In this document: one piece after another, positions 23,246-31,151 of the stretch
Layout: every line of letters begins with the position of its first letter
Position numbering within the stretch: position 1 is the first letter of the stretch
NCBI GenBank assembly: GCA_902768325.1
Contig: CACXKY010000006.1
Span: 1-43,344, forward strand
DNA from: Fibrobacter succinogenes
GTDB taxonomy: Bacteria; Fibrobacterota; Fibrobacteria; Fibrobacterales; Fibrobacteraceae
Length of the DNA: 43,344 bases
Direction: 5' to 3'
Program-made: the position numbers and the translations under genes
The notes under the pieces: model-generated
Databases searched by the model: none
Told to the model about the DNA's origin: nothing
What the model saw: only the letters and a program-made list of their open reading frames with translations

Positions 23246-26200
23246 TTATCCGGTAATTCCGAGACGCTGCATGGCTATTTTCTTGCCTGTCTGAACGTCA
23301 GATTTACCGCTACCGAGCTTAGGAAGCACATCGACCTTCACCACGGCACCCGGAAGCATCAGGGGCGGGAGTCCGACCTGTTTGAGCATGTCCTTCACTT
23401 CGGCTTCTTCTTTATCGCCTGCATACACTAAAACAATCTTTTCACCCTTGGATCCATCGGGAACGGCCACCGCGAAATGGTCAATATCGTCGAACAGCGG
23501 GCATTCCGAAATCTTGAAGTCCACGGAACCGAGGCTCACCATTTCGCCACCGAGTTTCGCGAATCGGCTGTAGCGGTCCACGATGGTGAGGTAGCCGTCT
23601 TCGTCCACATGGCCCTTGTCGCCCGTCTTGTACCAGCGCTTGCCGTTGATGACGGCAATCGCCTGCGCCGTACGGTCCGGATCCTTCAGGTAGCCCTTCA
23701 TGATTTGGGCACCACCAATCAAGATAAGGCCGTCTTCGCCCACCGGAAGCTCTTCCATGGTGTCGGGGTCCACGATGCGGAACTGCGTACCCGGAAGGGG
23801 CGCACCCACGGTACCCGGCTTGTTGCCTTCGAGCACCGTCTTGTAGTCGTCCATGAGCACGTCCCTCGTGTTCACGGCCGCCACCGGCGTCGTTTCGGTA
23901 CAGCCGAAGCCTTCGAAAATTTCGAGCTTGAACTTGGTGCGGTAAAGCTGTCGCACGTCTTCGCGAATCTTCTCGGCACCCGCGTAGATGGCACGGACAT
24001 GCGAGAACATCAGCGGATGAACCGCGCGGTTGATACCCCACATACGCAGGAACGTACCCGTAGCCACCATGAAAGACACCTTGAACTGGGCGCACATGCG
24101 CGAAACGAGGCGTGCATCCGTCGGGTCGGGGCAGGTCGCCACCGGGACGCCTTCCACCAAGCAAAGCATCGTCGTAATCGAGAAGCCGAACGCATGGAAC
24201 AGCGGGAGCGAGCCGAGGAACACGTCATCAGCCGTCGGCAAGAGCACGCTTTCGCACTGCTTGATGTTGCCCATCAGGTTCAAATGGGTGAGTTCAACTC
24301 CCTTCGGACGGCCTTCCGAGCCAGAACTGAAGATGATGGTCGCCACGTCGTCGAGCGTCACCTTCTTGAAGAAACGCAGTTCCAGGTACCACGCCGGCAA
24401 CAACAGCACGCGCAAGAAGTTCTTCACGAGCGTCGACTTGTGGAGTTTCTCCTTGAGGTCTTCCATGTAGTAGACCTTGTACTTGTCGAGGAGCTGGTCC
24501 ATCGGCACGCCCTTCTGCTTGAGCTTGTCGACGAACACGCGGGCCGTGATAATCGTCTTCACGTCGGCCACGTTACAGCAGTAGTCCATCGTCTCGGGCG
24601 TATTGGTATAATTCAGGTTATAGACCGTCTTGCCCTTGATAAGGCAGGCCATGTTCACGATGATGCCGGGGCCCGAAGGCGGGATAAGCACACCCACCTG
24701 CTTTTCGCCCTTGGTCAGCTTGTCAATGATGGCGCCAAACGAGAGGGCCGCCGTCGCGAGAGCGTTCGCCGTAAGGTGATTGCCGTCAGGGCTAAACACC
24801 GAGGGACCGCTACCGATATGCTTCACCGTACGGATCCAGGCCGAAGCCACCGGGCGCAACTTGCGGATATAGCTCGTCCATGCGGTAATGGAAAGTTCCT
24901 GGACAGCGCGCTTCACCATCATCGGGCTGGAATCAAGCGGCAGTTCCTTGCCGAAAGCAACCGAAACGATACGTCCACCGCTGTGAACCATGTCCCTGAA
25001 GCCGGCTTCGGCCATAGAGTAGCTACTCCCCCACAGGCCCTGCACATAGAACGGCATGAGCTTGATGTGCGGAACATCCTTGATGGCAGCAGAATAGTCC
25101 AGGCGGAAGCGGTTCATGTTACCCGTCGACGTCATCACGTTCTCGGGGAACATCACCACGGCTTCGCCGCGCAGAAGGGCCTTGTGGGCTTCTTCCATCG
25201 CCGGTCCCGGGTTCGAGATATCGAGGTCGATGGTCTCCATCTGCGAAAGCAGCAGGCGCACGTACCACTTTTCGAACGGACGGCGCGTAATCACGAAGCG
25301 CATCGGGCGCGGGCTCGCCATCTGGATCATCGCCCAGTCGATATACGAAATGTGGTTACCCACCAAAAGAACCGGGCCTTCCCAGGGGATATTCTGCACG
25401 CCCGTCACGAGGAACTTGTAGTGCATCGAAAGAGCCGAACGCAACAGCTGGCGCAAAAGCGTCTGCGGCATGGCCCAGAGCGCCCACACCGTCCCGACAA
25501 GGCAGAGGATGCCAAGTGCGAAGAACAGGCTCATCCGGTCGACATCCAAACAGCGCATCGCAACAATCGCGAGGATTTCAAAAATCAAGATGCTGAGGTT
25601 CTGGACGAAGTTGCTAAGCGAAAGCACGTGACCCGCCGATCTCGGCTTCGTATTGTACAAAAGCATCGCAAACATCGGGAGCATGTAGATGCCGCCGCAG
25701 AATCCCAGCAGCGCGAACGCGATAGCATTGTAGGGTCTCGGTACAAACGGGATAAGGAAAATCAGGATGGCCGCACCCGCGGTCCCCATCGGGATAAGCC
25801 CCATCTCGATAAAGTTCTTCGACATGCGCATCGCGAAAATAAAACCGACGAAAAGCCCGACGAACGTGCCGAAAATGGCATAGTTCAAAAGGGAATCCTG
25901 ATCAAAGATGGAGCCCGAACCGAACTGTTCCTGAATGACGAAGACCATGAGAAAGATCATCACCCAGAACATCGAAAGCCCGACAATGGACTGCCTGAGG
26001 GCGCGGTTCTTCCACGCCTTTGTCATCTTGCGGCGGGCAAAGGCAAAATTCCAATAGCGGTCCCACGGGAACTTGAGCGTTGCGTCATAGGCACCGATTG
26101 GCGGAAGCCGTAACGAGAACAGGAAAGCGACAAACTGCAAGCCGCCGAGGGCGTACAACACCGGCAACACAGCGTCTACCCTCAGGGCAAACGCGATGGC

Positions 26201-26659
26201 CGCACCCGCAAGCATGAGGGCGGAGAAAGTCACAATCATCAGGATTCCGCTTCCCTTCGAAAGGTAGCGAACGCCCATCAGTTCCTTCATATAACCGTTC
26301 TTGGCCGGACTCTGGAACGCCTGCAGCACAAAGAACGCGCCCGTACCGCCGAACATCATCGGGAGGCTAGACAGGTAGGCGCCCGCACCGAAAAGCCCCA
26401 AGGCCGGCAGCGAGAGGAACGATGTCCAAAGAAGTACCTTTTCCTTCGGGTACTTGTCCGACATGAACCCTGCCGGCGTCAGCAACAGCACGCAGGGCAG
26501 CAGGAACAGCAAGTGGAAAACGTAGAACTGCCACGATTGGGTCGCCGTATAGCCAAACCGATTAAGAGCCAGTTCCATGTAGGCGATAACTGCAGTCGAA
26601 ACCGCCACCTGGGTAAATGCAAGTCCAAAAAACGAGAAAAACCCTTTGATTTTTTTCAT
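23246..26659 (-). CDS. aas: Fused lysophospholipid transporter / acyltransferase / acyl-ACP (CoA) synthetase, LplT-Aas type
   Basis: 1137 residues with three modules. Residues about 1-415 are a 12-segment MFS transporter like LplT. About 415-600 is a PlsC-type acyltransferase with NHISYIDW (HX4D) and VVMFPENVMTSTGNM. About 620-1137 is an adenylate-forming synthetase: the P-loop in TIIFSSGSEGRPKGVELTH, LFHAFGFS, GFGCTETTP, YKTGDKGHVDEDGYLTIVDR and the C-terminal KLGSGKSDV lysine. Together they would import a lysophospholipid, activate a fatty acid and re-acylate the lipid. In E. coli LplT and Aas are separate proteins. It is first gene of the 26659-18858 group. Confidence 0.93.
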   Translation of the reverse strand: MKKIKGFFSFFGLAFTQVAVSTAVIAYMELALNRFGYTATQSWQFYVFHLLFLLPCVLLLTPAGFMSDKYPKEKVLLWTSFLSLPALGLFGAGAYLSSLPMMFGGTGAFFVLQAFQSPAKNGYMKELMGVRYLSKGSGILMIVTFSALMLAGAAIAFALRVDAVLPVLYALGGLQFVAFLFSLRLPPIGAYDATLKFPWDRYWNFAFARRKMTKAWKNRALRQSIVGLSMFWVMIFLMVFVIQEQFGSGSIFDQDSLLNYAIFGTFVGLFVGFIFAMRMSKNFIEMGLIPMGTAGAAILIFLIPFVPRPYNAIAFALLGFCGGIYMLPMFAMLLYNTKPRSAGHVLSLSNFVQNLSILIFEILAIVAMRCLDVDRMSLFFALGILCLVGTVWALWAMPQTLLRQLLRSALSMHYKFLVTGVQNIPWEGPVLLVGNHISYIDWAMIQMASPRPMRFVITRRPFEKWYVRLLLSQMETIDLDISNPGPAMEEAHKALLRGEAVVMFPENVMTSTGNMNRFRLDYSAAIKDVPHIKLMPFYVQGLWGSSYSMAEAGFRDMVHSGGRIVSVAFGKELPLDSSPMMVKRAVQELSITAWTSYIRKLRPVASAWIRTVKHIGSGPSVFSPDGNHLTANALATAALSFGAIIDKLTKGEKQVGVLIPPSGPGIIVNMACLIKGKTVYNLNYTNTPETMDYCCNVADVKTIITARVFVDKLKQKGVPMDQLLDKYKVYYMEDLKEKLHKSTLVKNFLRVLLLPAWYLELRFFKKVTLDDVATIIFSSGSEGRPKGVELTHLNLMGNIKQCESVLLPTADDVFLGSLPLFHAFGFSITTMLCLVEGVPVATCPDPTDARLVSRMCAQFKVSFMVATGTFLRMWGINRAVHPLMFSHVRAIYAGAEKIREDVRQLYRTKFKLEIFEGFGCTETTPVAAVNTRDVLMDDYKTVLEGNKPGTVGAPLPGTQFRIVDPDTMEELPVGEDGLILIGGAQIMKGYLKDPDRTAQAIAVINGKRWYKTGDKGHVDEDGYLTIVDRYSRFAKLGGEMVSLGSVDFKISECPLFDDIDHFAVAVPDGSKGEKIVLVYAGDKEEAEVKDMLKQVGLPPLMLPGAVVKVDVLPKLGSGKSDVQTGKKIAMQRLGITG

Positions 26660-26668
26660 TTAGGCATA

Positions 26669-26717
26669 CCTCAAAAAAGACGGGCCGGGGAAGTAGCCCT
26701 GTCATACCCCAAATATA
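26669..26717 (-). promoter_or_regulatory. Promoter (TATATTTG) and Shine-Dalgarno (GAGG) for the LplT-Aas fusion
   Basis: On the minus strand TATATTTG (26717-26710) matches the Bacteroidota -7 consensus TAnnTTTG, and GAGG (26672-26669) lies about nine bases before ATG at 26659. This implies a leader of roughly 40 bases. Confidence 0.5.
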
Positions 26718-26726
26718 CTAATTCCA

Positions 26727-26747
26727 CTCATCGCCTATCGCCTAGAA
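26727..26747. repeat. Heptad array CTCATCG-CCTATCG-CCTAGAA
   Basis: Three 7-base units; on the minus strand they place TAG, TAG and TGA exactly 7 bases apart, one in each frame. An imperfect complementary copy follows at 26763-26771 (GGCAATAGG), so the segment could fold. It lies in the 227-base gap between the LplT-Aas start and the lipoprotein terminator. Confidence 0.65.
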
Positions 26748-26817
26748 CCCAGCAATATCAAGGCAATAGGCCCAATGTCGGGGAGTGCGTGCTTATAAAA
26801 AATTTGCAAAATCAGAT

Positions 26818-26848
26818 AAAAAAAGAACGGCTCCCGAATGGGGAGCCG
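26818..26848 (-). terminator. Rho-independent terminator of the 26887-27765 lipoprotein gene
   Basis: On the minus strand an 8-bp stem CGGCTCCC/GGGAGCCG with a 5-base loop, followed by TTC and seven T. Confidence 0.85.
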
Positions 26849-26886
26849 CCCTAAAAGCTTTTACGACAGAATGTCGCCAGCGCCGA

Positions 26887-27765
26887 TTACTTCACTTCGA
26901 AGTAGTAGGTCTGGAGAGTCTTGCCATCCTGAGAGAACTGGATGATCTGCTTGCCCTTCGGGAGGTTGCCGGTAATCTTGAAGAGGTTTTCGGCAATGTA
27001 GGTCACCGTCAGGTCAGAGCCCTTGTCCTTGTCAGCAAAGACGCCCTTTTCGTCACCTTCGAAGCCCTTGCAGTCCTTGTGGTCAGCAACCTTGCCGACG
27101 ACGGCCGGGAAGGTCTTCGCGATGAGCGGAGTCGTCACGGAAGAAGCATTGCGGTAGAAGACTTCGAGCTTGCCATCAACCACGCGCGGTTCCGGAAGCG
27201 GAGTCATCTTGGAGGCATCGGCAGCCGGAGCAGCCTTGCCCTTCTTACCCTTCTTGCCCTTCTTCTTGTCGGCCTTGGGCGGAACCTTGGCACCAGCAGC
27301 CTGCTGCGGGAAGGCGAGACGGTAACCGGCAATGGAGGATTCGCACTGCGTGGACCAGATGACCCACTGGTTCGAAATCTTCGTCGGAGCGTCTACTCCG
27401 CTGATGTAGAGACCCGGATCAACCTGATCGCTGTAGATGTAGAGTGTCAGCTTGGCGTTCGGATTTTCTTCGGTCGTGGTGACCATGTTGCGGCTCTTGA
27501 TGTACTTGGAGCGGCCGGCGAGAACTTTGTACGTACCGACGGGAACCTTCTCGAACTTGAACTGGCCCTTGCGAAGTTCCTGCTTGTACTTGTACTTGTC
27601 CTTCAGGGTAGAATAGATCGTGGAGTCAATCCAGATGGTCGGCATTTCGAGAGCCTTGCCCGTGAACGCGTCACAGACTTCGCCTTCGATGGTGCCGGTC
27701 TTTTCGCAACCCGTCATGGCAAAAGCAACCAGGGCTGCAGCACAAATGGTAAGAAGTTTCTTCAT
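26887..27765 (-). CDS. Lipoprotein with a carboxypeptidase-regulatory-like domain, function unknown
   Basis: 292 residues. The lipoprotein signal MKKLLTICAAALVAFAMTGC has a clear lipobox. Right after it, GTIEGEVCDAFTGKAL and a following FEKVPVGTYKV resemble a transthyretin-like/carboxypeptidase regulatory domain. The middle holds a Lys/Gly-rich, Ala/Pro-rich flexible stretch (KADKKKGKKGKKGKAAPAAD) that may touch the cell wall or LPS. The C-terminal part is strand-rich. GAGGAAA sits a few bases before ATG, suggesting good expression. Own terminator at 26818. It lies 76 bases downstream of rpmE2, separated by that gene's terminator. Confidence 0.82.
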   Translation of the reverse strand: MKKLLTICAAALVAFAMTGCEKTGTIEGEVCDAFTGKALEMPTIWIDSTIYSTLKDKYKYKQELRKGQFKFEKVPVGTYKVLAGRSKYIKSRNMVTTTEENPNAKLTLYIYSDQVDPGLYISGVDAPTKISNQWVIWSTQCESSIAGYRLAFPQQAAGAKVPPKADKKKGKKGKKGKAAPAADASKMTPLPEPRVVDGKLEVFYRNASSVTTPLIAKTFPAVVGKVADHKDCKGFEGDEKGVFADKDKGSDLTVTYIAENLFKITGNLPKGKQIIQFSQDGKTLQTYYFEVK

Positions 27766-27800
27766 CTTTTCCTCGTTAAGTGTTAAACCTTTTCAAGTAC

Positions 27801-27825
27801 AAAAGCCCTCCCTTTAAGGGAGGGC
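27801..27825 (-). terminator. Rho-independent terminator of rpmE2
   Basis: On the minus strand, stem GCCCTCCC/GGGAGGGC with a TTAAA loop followed by TTTTG. It begins 16 bases after the stop of the L31 gene. Confidence 0.85.
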
Positions 27826-27840
27826 GAAACGCAACAGCGA

Positions 27841-28140
27841 TTAGGCTTCTTCCGCCTTGGCCGGCACGGCCTTGCGGGTCTTGCGCTTTGCACCAGTGAT
27901 GTTGCCGGCGAAACGCTTGTTGAAGCGGTCGATACGGCCAGCCGTATCCACGCGATGCTGCTTGCCCGTCCAGAACGGATGGGTATCAGCGGTGATTTCC
28001 AGGGAAATCACGCTATGTTCAACCCCATCGATAGTCTTCTTTTCGGCGGAAGACTTCGTGGAGCGGGTGATGTATTCTTTACCCGTATTCGCATCGACGA
28101 ACACGACCGGTTGATAGTTAGGGTGGATACCATCTTTCAT
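27841..28140 (-). CDS. rpmE2: Ribosomal protein L31, type B (zinc-free form)
   Basis: 99 residues. N-terminal MKDGIHPNYQPVVFVDANTG, then ITRSTKSSAEK, SLEITADTHPFWTGKQ and VDTAGRIDRFNKRFAG are the L31 blocks. There is no CxxC, so this is the C-minus (type B) form that does not bind zinc. A basic Ala-rich tail extends the C terminus. AGGAAGT lies nine bases before ATG. Whether a zinc-binding L31 exists elsewhere in the genome cannot be seen here. Confidence 0.95.
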   Translation of the reverse strand: MKDGIHPNYQPVVFVDANTGKEYITRSTKSSAEKKTIDGVEHSVISLEITADTHPFWTGKQHRVDTAGRIDRFNKRFAGNITGAKRKTRKAVPAKAEEA

Positions 28141-28226
28141 TGTAATAACTTCCTATTGAAGTGAGTTTGAAAGTCCCAAATTTAGACAAATATCGGGATT
28201 TTGGCAAGAAGAATACGCTTTTTTAG

Positions 28227-28232
28227 TATTTT
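28227..28232 (+). promoter_or_regulatory. -10-like TATTTT box, 6 nt before the LysM-like lipoprotein start
   Basis: TATTTT-TGGGGC-ATG; read as TATTTTTG it matches TAnnTTTG. A TTGGCA lies 20 bases further upstream. No Shine-Dalgarno. Confidence 0.55.
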
Positions 28233-28238
28233 TGGGGC

Positions 28239-28853
28239 ATGAAGCGATACATTTTCTTGCCCAAAGTCCTTGCCGTAGCCCCCCTGGTCGTATCCCTTGT
28301 CGCCTGCAAGGGAGAACCGCCCCAGGCTAAAATCGTCGTGGTGGACAAGAAAATGCCCCTGCTGGAATGGCCGGACCAGGCCTACGTGGACAACCTGGAT
28401 TCCATCCTCGCCCGCGAACCCGTCAAAAAAACGGACAAGAACAAGCCAAGTATCGCCATAAACGCCCACAAGGCCCCCACTTTCATGCTCCCCGGCTCCG
28501 TGACAGGAAAGCCCTCCAAGGCCCCGTCGCACACCAAAAAAAGCGCCGAAAGCGCCAAGAAATCGGGCCTAGCCGGCAATAGCGACAACGCCGCGGCCAG
28601 TGCCGAAGCCTTTATGGACAAGTTCAGCAGGGCGCTCTCCGCCCTCCAGTCCGACCCGTCGAACGCCGGACTCTACAAAGTCGTTGAAGCCAAGGAAGGC
28701 GAAGACCTGTTCAAGCTCCTGCACCGAACCTACGGTGCCGGTACGCAGAACCTCCCCCGTTTTTACGTGCTTTCTGCACTACAATCAGTAAACGCCGGCG
28801 TGATGCTGGAACATCTGAACGCCGGGGATAAAGTCCGAGTACCTAGGATTTAG
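28239..28853 (+). CDS. Lipoprotein with LysM-like C-terminal domain
   Basis: 204 residues. Lipobox VSLVAC near residue 23. A low-complexity Lys/Ser/Ala-rich middle (about 65-120) is followed by a C-terminal segment resembling LysM: YKVVEAKEGEDLFKLLHRTYG, then a helix and LEHLNAGDKVRVPRI, the usual G-D-x-V-x-x-P ending. That would bind peptidoglycan from the outer or inner membrane. The motif is weaker than standard LysM, so this is an inference. Its TAG is the first element of the heptad array at 28851. It is convergent with hisB. Confidence 0.75.
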   Translation: MKRYIFLPKVLAVAPLVVSLVACKGEPPQAKIVVVDKKMPLLEWPDQAYVDNLDSILAREPVKKTDKNKPSIAINAHKAPTFMLPGSVTGKPSKAPSHTKKSAESAKKSGLAGNSDNAAASAEAFMDKFSRALSALQSDPSNAGLYKVVEAKEGEDLFKLLHRTYGAGTQNLPRFYVLSALQSVNAGVMLEHLNAGDKVRVPRI

Positions 28854-28982
28854 TTACTAGTTCCGAGTTACTAGTTACTAGTGTTACAGGTTTCAAGAAG
28901 CTTCTTGATATAAGATAATCTAGTAACTAGTAACTGCACCGAAGGTGCTCAGTAACTAGTAACTGCGCCATAGGCGCAACTA
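28851..28982. repeat. Heptad TTACTAG/CTAGTAA array with mini-hairpins between lipoprotein and hisB stops
   Basis: From the lipoprotein stop the plus strand reads TTACTAG, TTCCGAG, TTACTAG, TTACTAG (28854-28881). After 38 bases the 16-base inverted copy CTAGTAACTAGTAACT (28920-28935) follows, perfectly complementary to 28866-28881. Then come GCACC-gaa-GGTGC (28936-28948), another AGTAACTAGTAACT (28951-28964), GCGCC-ata-GGCGC (28965-28977), and the hisB stop (28982-28980). The whole intergenic space is repeat. It could fold into a long cruciform or RNA hairpin acting as a bidirectional terminator, though no T-run follows. Confidence 0.9.
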
Positions 28983-29564
28983 AAGAACGCCCTTGCTGCT
29001 CGGCACGCCCTTCACGTTACGGCTCGGGGCAACAGCCATCGCGACTGCACGGGCAAAAGCCTTGAAGATGCTTTCGAGGCAATGGTGGTTGTCGCTACCG
29101 TAGAAAAGCTGGACATGCAAGTTCATACGGGCGTTTTCGCAAACGCTCTTGAAGAAGTGTTCAAACATGCTCGCTTCGATTCCGCCCGCCATCGCGGCAG
29201 GGAGCTTAACGTTCCAGACAAAACCGATGCGGTTGCTGAAATCGATGCACACGCGGCTAAGCGCTTCGTCCATCGGAACAAAGTAAAAACCGTAACGTTC
29301 GATTCCCTTTTTGTCGCCGAGGCATTCCACAAGAGCCTGGCCGAGCACGATAGCGATGTCTTCCATGCTGTGATGCATATCGACAGCGGTGTCGCCCTTG
29401 CACGTCAAGTCAAGGTGGAAACCGCCATGCACCTGGAACAGGTCGAGCATGTGGTCCAGGAACGCGTTGCCGGAATCGATCTTGCCACGGCTCGCTTCAT
29501 CGAGGTTCAAGAAAAGCTCGATATCGGTTTCGCCGGTCTTTCTTGCAATCTTGGAAGTACGCAT
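28980..29564 (-). CDS. hisB: Imidazoleglycerol-phosphate dehydratase
   Basis: Histidine biosynthesis, Mn-dependent dehydration of IGP. 194 residues, the stand-alone form without the HisB phosphatase domain. Motifs: GNAFLDHMLDLFQVHGGF, VDMHHSMEDIAIVLGQAL and SDNHHCLESIFKAFARA, giving the paired metal-binding His/Glu clusters. The ATG overlaps the rodZ stop as TAATG. It is the last gene of lptD-maf-rodZ-hisB, an operon otherwise devoted to the envelope; no other his genes are in the window. Confidence 0.96.
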   Translation of the reverse strand: MRTSKIARKTGETDIELFLNLDEASRGKIDSGNAFLDHMLDLFQVHGGFHLDLTCKGDTAVDMHHSMEDIAIVLGQALVECLGDKKGIERYGFYFVPMDEALSRVCIDFSNRIGFVWNVKLPAAMAGGIEASMFEHFFKSVCENARMNLHVQLFYGSDNHHCLESIFKAFARAVAMAVAPSRNVKGVPSSKGVL

Positions 29565-30568
29565 TAGTTCGCTCCTGTAGAGACAATGGCACCATCATAC
29601 ACGCGGAAGCGCGTGACGCGTCCAAACTTCATTTCGGGCAGCGGAGTATCGACGCCATTGAGCAACATGCGCGAAACTGCACGCGGTTCGCCGATGACTA
29701 CATACAAAGTATCGTTTGCATTGTAGACCATCTTCACGCCGGCCGTAGAAATATTTGCTTCCCTAACGAAGGATCCATCATCTTCATGGCGCTTCAGCCC
29801 AACCCAGGAGCGGGCTTCGCCAGAGCCAATCAATTCAAACTTCGTCTTGCCGCGATTCGAAACAGGCTTGACGACCGTATCCTTTTTCGTCGAAGTAGAC
29901 GAGATAAAGATCGTTGCCGATTCCGGAAGTTCAGACTTCTTGATGGCTTCGTCCACCTGAGCCTGCGTCACCACTTCGCCGTTAGGCGCCTTGGCAGAAT
30001 CCATCGACACCATGTAGGCCTGCAAAGAATCTGCAGGAACCGCTTCGGCACCATCGGGCATTTCCGCAGCGGGCTGTTCAACCGCTGCCGTCGTTTCGGA
30101 TGCCACTGCCGCCGTAGATTCTACAGCACCTTCTTCTTCGCCCAGGCCCTTCAAGAAGTGAGAGCCGACCACGAATGCCAGTCCAAGCAAGACAATCACG
30201 ATAGGAACGGCTTTGCTTCTGGGTTTAGATTCATTTTCGGTAACCGGCTTAACCTTAACAGGACGTGCCGGCGTTTCAGCCAAAAGGCTCGCAAACTTGG
30301 AACCGCATTCGGCCCCGTACCAGTCCAAGACACGTTTCGTATCCAGGCCGAGCTTGCCACAAATGGAATTGAGATAGCTACGAAGGTACGCTTCTACCGG
30401 AAACGCCTTCCAATCGCCACTTTCAATAAGGGTAATATTCTTAACTGTGAGCCTCGTCACAGATGCGAGGTCCTCTACGGACATCCCGGCAGCTTCGCGA
30501 GCACGCGTCAAATAGGCTCCAAGACGTTCATCGGGCCTTTTATCTTCAATTTCCTTTGCCACCATCAT
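29564..30568 (-). CDS. rodZ: RodZ-like membrane protein with N-terminal helix-turn-helix
   Basis: 334 residues. The N-terminal cytoplasmic HTH (RLGAYLTRAREAAGMSVEDLA, then LTVKNITLIESGDW, FPVEAYLRSYLNSICGKL) is the RodZ form that binds MreB in other bacteria. A basic linker precedes one transmembrane segment (AVPIVIVLLGLAFVVGSHFL). An Ala/Glu/Pro-rich periplasmic spacer follows, then a C-terminal strand-rich DUF4115-like domain (SWVGLKRHEDDG, PLPEMKFGRVTRFRVYDGA). Start ATGATG at 30568 overlaps the maf stop (ATGA). Confidence 0.88.
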   Translation of the reverse strand: MMVAKEIEDKRPDERLGAYLTRAREAAGMSVEDLASVTRLTVKNITLIESGDWKAFPVEAYLRSYLNSICGKLGLDTKRVLDWYGAECGSKFASLLAETPARPVKVKPVTENESKPRSKAVPIVIVLLGLAFVVGSHFLKGLGEEEGAVESTAAVASETTAAVEQPAAEMPDGAEAVPADSLQAYMVSMDSAKAPNGEVVTQAQVDEAIKKSELPESATIFISSTSTKKDTVVKPVSNRGKTKFELIGSGEARSWVGLKRHEDDGSFVREANISTAGVKMVYNANDTLYVVIGEPRAVSRMLLNGVDTPLPEMKFGRVTRFRVYDGAIVSTGAN

Positions 30569-31137
30569 ACATTCACCTTCAACTTTCCCAGCATATCCAA
30601 GGTGAGAGCCACAGGCAACCCCACCACATTGTAAAAACACCCCCGAATTTGGCTAATAAGCCGTGCACCCCTTGTCTGGATGCCATAAGCCCCCGCCTTA
30701 TCCATCGGGTCTTTAGAATTTACATAATTTTCGAGTTCCTGTAAGGAGTTCTCCCTAAAAAACACCTCTGTTCTTTCTTGTTGAGCATCAACGACTTGGC
30801 CATCTTTAGCTATGGCTACGCCCGTCACCACCAAATGCCCCCTTCCGTTCAACTTCTGGAGCATTTCCAGGGCCTCTTTTTCGTCCTTGGGCTTGCCCAA
30901 AGGAGCACCATCCAAGAAAACGAGGGTGTCAAAACCGAGCACATAGGCCCCCGGCTCCTTGGCCGAGACCGCCAAAGCCTTCGCCATGGCGTTTTCACGC
31001 GGAAAATCGAAAGGGTCTGTACTTTTGGGGTGTTCTTCGTCGTTCGAAACGACTACGCGAAAGTCTACCCCGATCTGTGTCAAAATCTCTCGCCGTCTCG
31101 GCGAACCGCTTGCCAAAATCACCTTTGCTTTATTCAT
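30565..31137 (-). CDS. maf: Maf-like nucleotide pyrophosphatase
   Basis: House-cleaning nucleotide pyrophosphatase of the Maf/Ham1-like fold. The N-terminal VILASGSPRRREIL is the signature. ENAMAKALA, YVLGFDTLVFLDG (catalytic Asp region), KLNGRGHLVVTGVA and DKAGAYGIQTRGA follow. About 190 residues, normal. I chose the ATG at 31137; a GTG four codons earlier (31149) is also possible. It lies between lptD and rodZ, overlapping rodZ by 4 bases. Confidence 0.93.
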   Translation of the reverse strand: MNKAKVILASGSPRRREILTQIGVDFRVVVSNDEEHPKSTDPFDFPRENAMAKALAVSAKEPGAYVLGFDTLVFLDGAPLGKPKDEKEALEMLQKLNGRGHLVVTGVAIAKDGQVVDAQQERTEVFFRENSLQELENYVNSKDPMDKAGAYGIQTRGARLISQIRGCFYNVVGLPVALTLDMLGKLKVNV

Positions 31138-31151
31138 CTCATATTCCACAT

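Noticed and set aside
23477..26113. 878-codon open frame on the plus strand opposite the LplT-Aas gene
   Set aside because: It is antisense to a gene with clear catalytic motifs; its translation is rich in His/Arg/Glu with no domain. G/C-rich third positions of the real gene keep the opposite frame open. The same explains long antisense frames opposite lptD, dgt, RluA and PyrD.
28851..28982. Possible CRISPR array
   Set aside because: Units are 7 bases long or short inverted repeats; there are no regular 25-40 base repeats with unique spacers and no cas genes.
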